Positions 1 through 6,598 of a stretch of 8,061 bases of DNA are shown here, piece after piece. Position numbers and translations under genes: made by a program. The notes beneath the pieces are model-generated. The model did not search any database. It was not told the origin of the DNA and saw nothing but the letters and a program-made list of their open reading frames with translations. The first letter of the stretch is position 1. Every line of letters starts with the position of its first letter. The stretch is from Puia dinghuensis (GTDB taxonomy: Bacteria > Bacteroidota > Bacteroidia > Chitinophagales > Chitinophagaceae): NCBI GenBank assembly GCA_026224995.1, contig JAMFRX010000289.1:1-8061 (forward strand), given 5' to 3'.

Positions 1-146
1 CCTTTACTGTTCCCGGCGGCCGGGGCAAGGGAACCTGTATCTGGGAGCCGCTAAGCACCTGGGAAAAGTTTTTTGAGAAGGACGGCCGTACGAATGCGAT
101 GATTGGTATATTTGACGGGCTTAGCAAAACCTATTTGAAAAAATGA
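1..146 (+). CDS. 3' end of a probable GH53-like endo-beta-1,4-galactanase (partial)
   Basis: The reading frame is open from base 3 to the TGA at 144-146 and gives the last 47 residues of a protein whose start lies outside the window. The fragment contains a Gly-rich turn (PGGRGKG) followed by IWEP, and ends in a helix-like IFDGLSKTYLKK. A 'G.G...WEP' stretch near the C-terminus is typical of the last barrel strand of clan-A glycoside hydrolases such as GH53 arabinogalactan endo-1,4-galactanases. The catalytic glutamates would be upstream and cannot be checked. The stop codon overlaps the next start in ATGA, so the gene is in one operon with the aldolase and kinase. Releasing galactose from galactan would fit a KDGal kinase downstream. 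Another clan-A hydrolase, such as GH5, is possible, because only a short tail is visible. Confidence 0.5.
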   Translation, partial: FTVPGGRGKGTCIWEPLSTWEKFFEKDGRTNAMIGIFDGLSKTYLKK

Positions 147-796
147 CCATTCCCGTCGGTCCTACGGCTACACTGCAGGGCATCCTGGAGCACCGTATTG
201 TGGCCATTCTGCGAGGATGTGATACCGAACACATCCTGCCCATTGCCACGGCCTTATACGAAGGCGGCATCCGGCTGCTGGAGATCACCCTCAACTCACC
301 CGGGGCGCTGGAGGCCATCGAGCAGGTAGCGGCGTCAATGGGTGATCGCCTCTTTGTCGGGGCCGGTACGGTGCTGGATGCGGCCGAAGCAACGGCTGCC
401 ATCGCCGCCGGAGCCCGGTTCATCCTTTCTCCCTCCCTTGACATCGGGATCATCCGGCGGACCCGTGATCTGGGCGCCGTGAGCGTCCCTGGCGCCTTTA
501 CCGCCACCGAGATCCTGACTGCCTGGCGTAATGGCGCCAGCATCGTAAAAGTCTTCCCTGCCTCCGTTGGGCCGGCCTATTTCCGCGACCTTCGCGGCCC
601 CCTGCCACAGATCCCGCTGATGCCCACGGGTGGCGTCAACCTCGATAATATCAGGGATTTCCACCAGGCAGGCGCCGTGGCTTTCGGGATCGGCAGCGCA
701 CTGGTCAAGCCAGTGCCTTCGCTGACACCTGAATATTTGCAGCGCCTGACCGTCACCGCTACGGCTTATGCCGATGCATTAAAACCTGCTATATGA
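143..796 (+). CDS. eda: 2-dehydro-3-deoxy-6-phosphogluconate/galactonate aldolase (KDPG/KDPGal aldolase)
   Basis: This is a cytoplasmic class I aldolase of 217 residues, the usual length of the Eda/DgoA family, which cleaves KDPG or KDPGal to pyruvate and glyceraldehyde-3-phosphate. The sequence shows the family landmarks: AILRG (21-25), the catalytic glutamate in LEITL (Glu47), GAGTV (73-77), SPSLD (96-100), PGAFTATE (116-123), the Schiff-base lysine in IVKVFPA (Lys136), and the phosphate-binding PTGGV (161-165) and GIGSAL (182-187). The ATG at 143 overlaps the upstream stop (ATGA 143-146), which argues for translational coupling and for this start. The dgoK gene follows with another ATGA overlap, so the physiological substrate is more likely KDPGal (DgoA role) than KDPG. 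Sequence alone cannot separate the two, and many enzymes accept both. Confidence 0.93.
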   Translation: MTIPVGPTATLQGILEHRIVAILRGCDTEHILPIATALYEGGIRLLEITLNSPGALEAIEQVAASMGDRLFVGAGTVLDAAEATAAIAAGARFILSPSLDIGIIRRTRDLGAVSVPGAFTATEILTAWRNGASIVKVFPASVGPAYFRDLRGPLPQIPLMPTGGVNLDNIRDFHQAGAVAFGIGSALVKPVPSLTPEYLQRLTVTATAYADALKPAI

Positions 797-1755
797 TCCT
801 CAGCTGCGATTGGGGCACTTCTTCTTTTCGCCTGAAGGCGATAGAGCCGCGCTCGGGCAGGATCATAGCGTCGCTGGAGACCGGGTCGGGCATCGCCGCA
901 ACCTTTACCAACTGGAAACGCAGCAACCTGCCCGAAGAACATCGGGCAGACTTCTATCGCGCCATCCTGCAGATCGCCATCGACGACCTGCAACGACAGC
1001 ATGATCTCGACCTGCGGGGAGCTCCGGTGGTCCTATCGGGCATGGCTTCCGCCAGCATCGGCATGCTGGAGCTGCCTTATCTTCCATTGCCATTTAGCCT
1101 GTCGGGTGAAGACCTCACACCAACGGTGCTAGCTGCTACGGCGGATTTTCCCCATACGGTGCTGCTGGTACCGGGTCTGCGATCGGCTGATGACGTGATG
1201 CGGGGAGAAGAGACACAGCTTGTCGGTTGTGGGCCGGCGAGCCGCGCGGCTTTCGTCGACAGGGAGGGGCTCTTTATTTTTCCGGGCACGCATTCCAAAC
1301 ATATTGTAGTAGAAAGTGGGAAAGCGGTTGCATTCAAGACCTATATGACCGGAGAGATCTTTGGGCTGCTGGCGCGGCATAGCATTCTAGCTGCTTCGGT
1401 CGACGCGACGGCTGCCGAGGGGGTTAGCAGCGCTTTCTATGCAGGTATAGATGCGGCGGGCGCTTCCGGGCTTCTTCATGGCGCCTTTTCTGTCCGGACC
1501 AATCAGCTGTTCAAGGTCTTTTCTCTAAAGGACAATTATCATTATTTGAGCGGGCTGCTGGTTGGCGAAGAGCTCAAAATGCTTGATTCCCCTAAAGTTA
1601 CGCTCATTGTCGGGCCATTCTTGCGGTCTTCGTACCAAGCGGCCCTCGAGTATCTGGGGTATACGACCATCGAGGTCATCGACGCGGATCTGGCGCTGGT
1701 TGCCGGGCATTGCCTGGTGTACGAGCGATACAGGGGTGGCCTTAAAAATCCGTAA
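793..1755 (+). CDS. dgoK: 2-dehydro-3-deoxygalactonokinase
   Basis: A 320-residue kinase that phosphorylates 2-keto-3-deoxygalactonate with ATP to give KDPGal, the substrate of the aldolase encoded just upstream. Recognition rests on several DgoK signatures: the N-terminal phosphate-binding DWGTSS (6-11), DVMRGEETQ (134-142), FPGTHSKH (163-170), the KTYMTGE segment (182-188) and SGLLVGEE (253-260). The fold belongs to the ASKHA sugar-kinase/actin superfamily and the enzyme is cytoplasmic. The length is a little above the roughly 290 residues of the E. coli protein. The start ATG (793-795) overlaps the aldolase stop (ATGA 793-796), which fixes the start and points to coupled translation. It seems to be the last gene of the operon. 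Its TAA coincides with a possible promoter element for the thioredoxin gene that follows. Confidence 0.93.
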   Translation: MILSCDWGTSSFRLKAIEPRSGRIIASLETGSGIAATFTNWKRSNLPEEHRADFYRAILQIAIDDLQRQHDLDLRGAPVVLSGMASASIGMLELPYLPLPFSLSGEDLTPTVLAATADFPHTVLLVPGLRSADDVMRGEETQLVGCGPASRAAFVDREGLFIFPGTHSKHIVVESGKAVAFKTYMTGEIFGLLARHSILAASVDATAAEGVSSAFYAGIDAAGASGLLHGAFSVRTNQLFKVFSLKDNYHYLSGLLVGEELKMLDSPKVTLIVGPFLRSSYQAALEYLGYTTIEVIDADLALVAGHCLVYERYRGGLKNP

Positions 1756-1760
1756 CTTTA
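1753..1760 (+). promoter_or_regulatory. Possible -7 element of the thioredoxin promoter
   Basis: TAACTTTA matches the Bacteroidota -7 consensus TAnnTTTG in all but the last base. It overlaps the dgoK stop codon and would place transcription start roughly 10-15 bases upstream of the thioredoxin ATG. No TTTG-type -33 element is visible at the expected distance, so the assignment is tentative. Confidence 0.35.
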
Positions 1761-1777
1761 CAGCAAATCGAGCGTTT

Positions 1778-2098
1778 ATGGCAACAACTGAAAAGCAGTC
1801 CTTTGGTGAGCTCATCAAAGGCAATAAGCCTGTGCTGGTGGATTTCTCCGCGGAATGGTGCGGTCCCTGCAAAATGATGCCCCCTATATTGAAAGAAGTG
1901 AAAGACAAAATGGGCGAAAAAGTCACTATCTTAAAAATGGACATCGACCGTAATCCAGCCGTCGCTTCGGCATATGGTATTCAGAGCGTTCCTACACTTA
2001 TAGTCTTCCGGGACGGGCAGATCAAGTGGCGGCAGAGCGGGGTCACAAGGGCGGATCAATTGAAAAATGTGCTGGATGGAATCCTTGACCAAGGATAA
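1778..2098 (+). CDS. trxA: Thioredoxin
   Basis: A 106-residue single-domain thioredoxin, the standard length for the family, acting as a cytoplasmic dithiol-disulfide reductant recycled by thioredoxin reductase. The redox motif WCGPC lies at 27-31 within FSAEWCGPCKMMPP. The buried acidic residue is Asp22 (LVDFSAEW) and the cis-proline is Pro72 (SVPTLIVF). The glycine-rich strand follows at DGQ (79-81), and the C-terminal helix is amphipathic. There is no signal peptide or membrane segment. The frame is open further upstream to an ATG at 1562, but that would add 72 residues lying in another frame across dgoK and unlike any thioredoxin. The ATG at 1778 gives the family N-terminus. The 22-base gap after dgoK and a possible own promoter leave it open whether it is cotranscribed with the sugar genes. 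Confidence 0.95.
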   Translation: MATTEKQSFGELIKGNKPVLVDFSAEWCGPCKMMPPILKEVKDKMGEKVTILKMDIDRNPAVASAYGIQSVPTLIVFRDGQIKWRQSGVTRADQLKNVLDGILDQG

Positions 2099-2132
2099 CA
2101 ATTGAATAGCATTTAGGTCCGGCGAATTTTCC

Positions 2133-2164
2133 TTTGTTCATTGTATCTTGGCGGTGTAACCTTA
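2133..2164 (+). promoter_or_regulatory. Possible Bacteroidota-type promoter for the lipoprotein gene
   Basis: Two overlapping readings are possible. TTTG (2133-2136) is followed after 20 bases by TAACCTTA (2157-2164), an imperfect -7 that would start transcription almost at the ATG (2171). Alternatively TATCTTGG (2144-2151) matches TAnnTTTG in all but one position and gives a leader of about 15 bases, but it lacks a -33 partner. The short spacing to the gene supports a promoter in this 72-base gap; which element is used cannot be decided by eye. Confidence 0.35.
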
Positions 2165-2170
2165 GCCGAC

Positions 2171-3334
2171 ATGAAAAACATACTATTCGCCGTCTTGTCC
2201 CTTTTAACGGGGACCCTGATCCTTTTTTTTCCAACCTCCTGTAAGAAGACCGTGACCCGGATCGTGACGGACACAGTGAAGCCTGCCTGGCAACAATTCA
2301 CCGTCTTCAACAGTGAAGGCATGCCTGCCCTCTCGAGCGCCAATATCGGCGATACCATACTTGCCATTGGCGGCAGCCAGGCTTATTTCAGGATACCGGT
2401 GAATCAACCAGGCTTTATTCCAATCTGGGGTCAATCGCTGACAGTTGGTTTCTTTTCGCCGACAGCGGGAGCGCCTTATATGGACGCTTCGTTATGCAGC
2501 TATGCGACGTCTACGGGCCTTTACGTCAAAAGCGATCCGGTCTACAGTCAATATTCCACGCTGATCTATACTCCGGTTTTCACTCCCGGCGCTTATAACG
2601 AATTCGTACAGCAGGCTGTCTATCCTACATTCGCCAGTCCGGCGGCGCCTTACCCTGTGATCCGGGACAGGTATGTGATCACGCCTGTGGAGGCGGTCGG
2701 CAACACCAATCAGCAGGTGCGATTCGATCTGATAAGCTTCGACTCTGCACAGGTGCTGGGTCCCAATGGTTTCGGCGATACGCCACATATCAAACAGGTG
2801 ATCCTCGATGCGGCGCCGGGCACTATTGGCGTTACTGCCAGCGACTATTTTTGCGCGATCTACTATGACAAATTCTTTGTCCAATACGGCGGGCAGTTCT
2901 TTCGGCTAGACACAGCCGGCAATAGCAAGGCCTTCGGGTATTTCCCCGTCGCCTATTCCCGAAATTATGGCATTGCCAATATGTTCACCTATGGCAATAC
3001 GCTTTACATCAATTCCGGCGGGGTTATCGTCGCTTCTACGGACGAGGGTGAGACCTGGTCCCTGGTGAATGATTACTCCCAGACTTCGGTGGGCCAGCTT
3101 ACCTACCGGAATGTGGGCGATGGACTCTATGCTACTGCGACAGACCTGGACAGCCAACTGTGGAAGGTCGTGATCAGCGGCAACAATTTCAGCTTCAGCG
3201 AACTCATCAATGATGGGCTTCAGTATAATCTTATCACCTCGCTGACCCGATGCGGCAGGTATGTCTTCGCCACCTCGCCCACCGGTATCTTCTACCGCGA
3301 TACGGCCTCTTTCAATCAGCTTAAAACCCCCTAA
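2171..3334 (+). CDS. Secreted lipoprotein with an Asp-box, probable beta-propeller, function unknown
   Basis: A 387-residue protein with no recognised specific function. Residues 1-23 form a type II signal peptide: basic start, long hydrophobic stretch, then PTSC with Cys24 as the likely lipidated residue, followed by Lys-Lys. The lipobox is weak because the -3 position is Pro, but this style is common among Bacteroidota lipoproteins. The mature part is rich in aromatic and beta-forming residues and contains one clear Asp-box, STDEGETW (289-296), matching SxDxGxxW. Asp-boxes sit in turns of BNR/sialidase-type beta-propellers; finding one alone suggests that other blades are degenerate. The protein is probably exposed at the outer membrane or cell surface. 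An in-frame ATG lies at 2141, but starting there would put ten polar residues before the signal peptide and overlap the putative promoter, so 2171 is preferred. No partner gene is evident; the neighbours are unrelated in function. Confidence 0.72.
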   Translation: MKNILFAVLSLLTGTLILFFPTSCKKTVTRIVTDTVKPAWQQFTVFNSEGMPALSSANIGDTILAIGGSQAYFRIPVNQPGFIPIWGQSLTVGFFSPTAGAPYMDASLCSYATSTGLYVKSDPVYSQYSTLIYTPVFTPGAYNEFVQQAVYPTFASPAAPYPVIRDRYVITPVEAVGNTNQQVRFDLISFDSAQVLGPNGFGDTPHIKQVILDAAPGTIGVTASDYFCAIYYDKFFVQYGGQFFRLDTAGNSKAFGYFPVAYSRNYGIANMFTYGNTLYINSGGVIVASTDEGETWSLVNDYSQTSVGQLTYRNVGDGLYATATDLDSQLWKVVISGNNFSFSELINDGLQYNLITSLTRCGRYVFATSPTGIFYRDTASFNQLKTP

Positions 3335-3345
3335 CCCCCCCACCC
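3327..3345 (-). other. Compact G-quadruplex motif (minus strand)
   Basis: Read on the minus strand this is GGGTGGGGGGGTTAGGGGG. It satisfies the canonical four-tract rule with loops of 1, 1 and 3 bases, splitting the run of seven G as 3+1+3. A fifth G-tract (plus-strand C5 at 3361-3365) lies nearby. The motif spans the stop codon of the lipoprotein gene and ends 40 bases before the -7 element of the copper cassette. The plus strand would be a matching i-motif candidate. Folding is predicted from pattern only. Confidence 0.5.
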
Positions 3346-3384
3346 TATACCAGAAATTTACCCCCTGAATAGCGAAATCCTTCC

Positions 3385-3392
3385 TATTTTTG
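3385..3392 (+). promoter_or_regulatory. Bacteroidota -7 promoter element of the copper cassette
   Basis: TATTTTTG is a perfect match to the Bacteroidota housekeeping -7 consensus TAnnTTTG. It ends only seven bases before the ATG at 3400, so transcription would begin at or within a few bases of the start codon, giving a leaderless or nearly leaderless mRNA. The upstream partner is poor: the closest candidate is TTTA at 3357-3360, 24 bases away. A weak -33 box would be compatible with activator control, for instance by a copper sensor, but no operator repeat is seen. Confidence 0.6.
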
Positions 3393-3399
3393 TCTAAGA

Positions 3400-3774
3400 A
3401 TGGCAAGGATAAGCACCATACAATGGAAGGCGTTATTGCTGCTGGTGGCTTTCACCGCCAGCTTTACCGTTTTCTGTCATTGCGCCACGGCAGCCCCTTC
3501 CTGCCGCGAACGGTCCTGCTGTGAGAAAAAGAAGGAACAAGCGCCGAATGATCATGGCTGTCAGGGGATGCAGGCCGTGAAATTCAATCTGCTGGAGAAG
3601 CAGGCTGCTGCGAGTGTCCATGCGGGCGCTTCCCCTGAGGTGATCCTTGGCGATGCCGGTTTGGCGCTTTCAACGCCGGTATTTCGGATTGAACGGCCGT
3701 GGTTGCCGGATATCTGGTCGTATAAACATTCTCCACCTGATCGCTTATCGCTCTATCAGTGTTTCCTGATTTGA
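3400..3774 (+). CDS. Small secreted Cys-rich protein of the copper cassette, function unknown
   Basis: A 124-residue protein that I cannot assign to a characterised family. Residues 11-25 are hydrophobic after a short basic start, forming a Sec signal or N-terminal anchor, with a plausible cleavage near CATA/AP (28-33). Cysteines cluster around and after this segment: Cys26, Cys28, Cys35, the pair Cys40-Cys41, and Cys54 in DHGCQGMQ (51-58). A final Cys121 sits four residues from the C-terminus in SLYQCFLI. His and Met residues next to these cysteines make metal binding possible. The middle is Ala/Gly-rich and of low complexity. The ATG at 3400 is the only reasonable start, because the next in-frame Met (57) would remove the signal peptide. 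It heads a run with the DUF3347 and multicopper oxidase genes, so a periplasmic role in copper sequestration or delivery is inferred from context. Confidence 0.7.
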   Translation: MARISTIQWKALLLLVAFTASFTVFCHCATAAPSCRERSCCEKKKEQAPNDHGCQGMQAVKFNLLEKQAAASVHAGASPEVILGDAGLALSTPVFRIERPWLPDIWSYKHSPPDRLSLYQCFLI

Positions 3775-3823
3775 GGCGGATTGATCCCCGGGTTTTCTTC
3801 TTTAATAATTCAATCCATCAAAC

Positions 3824-4312
3824 ATGAAACAATTTATTGCGCTGGTTGCGTTGTTCGCAACCACCAACGTACATGCCTACGCACAACAGCCTGTTCTAGG
3901 CTCCATTCTTACCAGCTATTATAATCTTAAAGACGCCCTTGTCAACAGCGATGCGAAAGCGTCGGCAGCGGCCAGCGGCGAGCTGCTAAAAGCTATCAAC
4001 ACGATAGATATGTCCGCGATCCCGGCAAAGGATCATATGGCCTTTATGTCCCTGAAGGACAAATTGGCGTTCGACAGCCGGCATATTTCGGAATCCACCG
4101 ACATTCATCACCAACGGGAGCACTTTACGAGCCTTAGCGCCAATATGGCGAGTCTTGCCAAGCAGGCGCATCTGTCGCAGCAGCCGATCTATGAAGATTA
4201 CTGCCCCATGAAAAAGGCCTATTGGCTCAGCAGCGACGCCGCCATCAAGAATCCATATTTCGGCAGCTCCATGCCTACCTGCGGTAAGATCTCCGCCACG
4301 CTGAAACCTTAA
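3824..4312 (+). CDS. Secreted DUF3347-domain protein, probable periplasmic metal-binding protein
   Basis: A 162-residue protein with a Sec signal peptide cut after AYA (18-20), leaving a mature start at Gln21. The mature chain is mostly helical, followed by the conserved DUF3347 ending: YCPM (126-129), KAYWLSSD (131-138), IKNPYFGSSM (141-150) and TCG (152-154). DUF3347 is found in Bacteroidota alone or attached to CusB-type efflux adaptors and is associated with heavy-metal systems. Met129, Met150, Cys127, Cys153 and the His residues at 89-101 are candidate ligands. The gene is 49 bases after the Cys-rich gene and 12 bases before the multicopper oxidase, on the same strand, which suggests one transcript. 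A role in periplasmic copper binding or hand-over to the oxidase is likely but rests on context; no biochemical function of a stand-alone DUF3347 protein is claimed. Confidence 0.82.
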   Translation: MKQFIALVALFATTNVHAYAQQPVLGSILTSYYNLKDALVNSDAKASAAASGELLKAINTIDMSAIPAKDHMAFMSLKDKLAFDSRHISESTDIHHQREHFTSLSANMASLAKQAHLSQQPIYEDYCPMKKAYWLSSDAAIKNPYFGSSMPTCGKISATLKP

Positions 4313-4324
4313 TCCGCCGGAAGC

Positions 4325-6514
4325 ATGAAAGCATACTGTATCGGTCTGCTGGTCCTCTGGACCAGCCTGGTCGCGCCGGTGCGAGCCCAGCATCGCATGT
4401 CCATGCCGGCACGAGAACCCTTCCGCAGCATAAGGGAAGCCAACGGAAAGCGCACCGTCATCTACCACCTGTACATCACCGACACGGTGGTCGACTACAC
4501 CGGCAGACGAAGGCATGCCATCGCAGTGAATGGTTCACTGCCGGGGCCTACCCTCGAATTCACGGAAGGGGACACTGCGGAAGTATATATCCATAACCAG
4601 ATGATGATGGAGACCAGCGTTCACTGGCATGGGCTCATCGTACCCAACCGATACGATGGGGTATCCTATCTCACCGCGCCGCCCATCCGGCCGATGGAGA
4701 CCTATGTGGCGAAATTCCCCCTTGTACAGAACGGAACATATTGGTATCATAGTCATACGATGCTGCAGGAACAGATCGGCCTGTATGGGGCTTTGATCAT
4801 CCATAAGGGGCCGGCGGATGGGCCGGCGGGGAGAATGCCAGAAGAGGTCGTCCTGCTGAGTGACTGGACCGACGAGAAGCCGTACGAAGTACAACGCAGC
4901 CTGCACTATGCCACGGACTGGTACGCCATCCGGAAGGGCAGCGCCCAGGACTATGCAGCGGCGATAAAGGCCGGTCGGCTACATACCAAGCTCGTGAATG
5001 AATGGAAGCGCATGTTCCCCATGGATGTGAGCGATGTCTACTATAACCGCTTCCTCGTAAATGGGCAGCCTGAGCAGCAGCGAACTGCCTACAGGCCCGG
5101 CGAAAAGGTCCGGCTGCGGGTGATAAACGGAGGCTCTTCTACCTATTTCTGGCTGGACTATGCCGGCGGCAAGATCACCATCGTCGCCAGTGATGGGAAA
5201 GACGTAGTTCCCATAGATGTCGACCGGCTTATTGTAGGAGTTTCCGAGACCTATGATGTCGTCGTCACCATCCCGGACAGCGGAAGCTATGCCTTCCGGG
5301 CTACTGCCGAGGACAGGAGCGGATCGACGACCCTATGGCTTGGACAGGGAGCAAAAAAGGCATCCCCTACCCTGCCCGCGCTGCGTTATTTTGAGGGCAT
5401 GCAGACGATGAACGAGATGATGAAGGGGAATGGCGATATGAAGCCCATGGAGATGCATATGACCAATCAGACCATGGACATGAACAGCGTGATGTACCAG
5501 GAGACGGCCGGGACGACGTTAAACTACGGCATGCTGCGTTCGCCGGAGCGAACGACCCTGCCCGACGCGCCTACCCGGATATTGCGCTTCAACCTCACGG
5601 GTAATATGAATCGCTATGTGTGGACCATCGACAACAAGGCCGTCAGTGAAACGGATGAGATCCTGATCCACCATGGCGAGAACATTCGCATCATCCTCTA
5701 CAACGGTACGATGATGCGCCATCCCATGCACTTGCATGGGCATTTCTTCAGGCTGCTGAACGGGCAAGGCGACTATGCCCCGCTAAAAGAAGTCGTGGAT
5801 ATACTACCCATGGAGACCGACACGCTGGAGTTTGCCGCCACGGAAAGCGGGGACTGGTTCTTCCACTGTCATATCCTGTATCATATGATGAGCGGGATGG
5901 GCCGGATCTTCCATTATGCCGGCTCTCCGGCCAATCCGGGTCTGCCCGACCCTGCCGCGGCGCTGAAGAAAATATATGCTGACGACCGCGAAGTCCGTCC
6001 GATGGCCCGCCTGGGGCTCGAAAGCAATGGCAGCGACGGCGAGGCCATGCTGGCTGATACCCGATACCGCTTTCAGACGGAGTGGCGGATTGGCACAGAC
6101 GCCCGAAAGGGCTATGAGAGCGAGAGTCATTTTGGGCGCTACCTGGGGAAAATGCAATACTGGCTGCCTTATGTGGGCTGGGACTTCCGGTATCGCCGGA
6201 CCGGCGAAAAAGAAGAAAATCTCTTCGGCCAGATGGATTCCAAGGATCACCGCAATGTCTTTTGTGCAGGGGTGCAGTACACGCTGCCGCTCCTGCTTGT
6301 AGCCGACTGGCGGATAGATACCAAAGGTAATCTGCGGTTGCAGCTTGGCCGGGAGGAGGTGTCCGTCACGAGCAGGCTTCGGTTTAGCTTTATGGTTAAT
6401 ACGGATAAGGAATATATGGCGGGCCTGCGGTATATCGTGACAAAATACTTTGGGCTTTCGACGCATTATGACAGCGATATGGGGTTTGGGGCGGGGATTA
6501 CATTGAGCTACTGA
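4325..6514 (+). CDS. CopA-type multicopper oxidase fused to a CopB-like outer-membrane barrel domain
   Basis: A 729-residue secreted multicopper oxidase, probably oxidising Cu(I) to Cu(II) in the periplasm. A signal peptide ends at VRA (19-21). All four copper motifs are intact: HWHG (100-103), WYHSH (140-144), HPMHLHGH (466-473) and HCHILYHMMSGM (514-525). The last carries the type 1 Cys515, His520 and axial Met525. Three cupredoxin domains occupy about 40-535. A Met-rich insert at 359-390 holds about eleven Met and resembles the copper-loading segments of CopA/CueO. After a linker, residues about 558-729 alternate polar and hydrophobic positions in strand-like blocks and end in Tyr after GAGITLSY, as outer-membrane barrels do. 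Segments such as GVQYTLPLLL, REEVSVTSRLRF and AGLRYIVTKYFGL recall the C-terminal part of CopB. The product thus looks like CopA and CopB in one chain, tethering the oxidase to the outer membrane. Last gene of the cassette. Confidence 0.92.
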   Translation: MKAYCIGLLVLWTSLVAPVRAQHRMSMPAREPFRSIREANGKRTVIYHLYITDTVVDYTGRRRHAIAVNGSLPGPTLEFTEGDTAEVYIHNQMMMETSVHWHGLIVPNRYDGVSYLTAPPIRPMETYVAKFPLVQNGTYWYHSHTMLQEQIGLYGALIIHKGPADGPAGRMPEEVVLLSDWTDEKPYEVQRSLHYATDWYAIRKGSAQDYAAAIKAGRLHTKLVNEWKRMFPMDVSDVYYNRFLVNGQPEQQRTAYRPGEKVRLRVINGGSSTYFWLDYAGGKITIVASDGKDVVPIDVDRLIVGVSETYDVVVTIPDSGSYAFRATAEDRSGSTTLWLGQGAKKASPTLPALRYFEGMQTMNEMMKGNGDMKPMEMHMTNQTMDMNSVMYQETAGTTLNYGMLRSPERTTLPDAPTRILRFNLTGNMNRYVWTIDNKAVSETDEILIHHGENIRIILYNGTMMRHPMHLHGHFFRLLNGQGDYAPLKEVVDILPMETDTLEFAATESGDWFFHCHILYHMMSGMGRIFHYAGSPANPGLPDPAAALKKIYADDREVRPMARLGLESNGSDGEAMLADTRYRFQTEWRIGTDARKGYESESHFGRYLGKMQYWLPYVGWDFRYRRTGEKEENLFGQMDSKDHRNVFCAGVQYTLPLLLVADWRIDTKGNLRLQLGREEVSVTSRLRFSFMVNTDKEYMAGLRYIVTKYFGLSTHYDSDMGFGAGITLSY

Positions 6515-6598
6515 CGCGATCCCCCTATTCAATTGTCGGGAACTCCCCCGCACAAGGACAGAAATTTGTTCAACCTTTATCCATGAAAATATGCATCT

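Noticed and set aside
1562..1777. Upstream extension of the thioredoxin frame
   Set aside because: It would add 72 basic, Trp/Arg-rich residues out of frame within dgoK; the family start is at 1778.
2223..2230. Run of eight T in the lipoprotein signal peptide, possible phase-variable tract
   Set aside because: The tract is short for slippage control and simply encodes Leu-Phe-Phe in a hydrophobic segment; no second evidence of phase variation.
2906..3406. Minus-strand open frame opposite the lipoprotein gene
   Set aside because: No family features; the plus-strand lipoprotein has a signal peptide and Asp-box.
3986..4516. Minus-strand open frame across the DUF3347 gene and the oxidase start
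   Set aside because: Antisense to two well-supported genes, no recognisable protein features.
4808..4831. 12-base tandem repeat GGGCCGGCGGAT
   Set aside because: Only two copies, in frame, coding for GPAD/GPAG in a surface loop of the oxidase; no sign of expansion.
5537..5554. Perfect 7-base hairpin with CGGA loop
   Set aside because: It is inside the oxidase coding sequence with no U-run; a stem this short is expected by chance in 8 kb.
5804..6553. Long open frame of 249 codons on the minus strand
   Set aside because: It lies wholly antisense to the multicopper oxidase, whose motifs are unmistakable. The translation is Pro/Arg/His-rich without domain features, as expected of a shadow frame.
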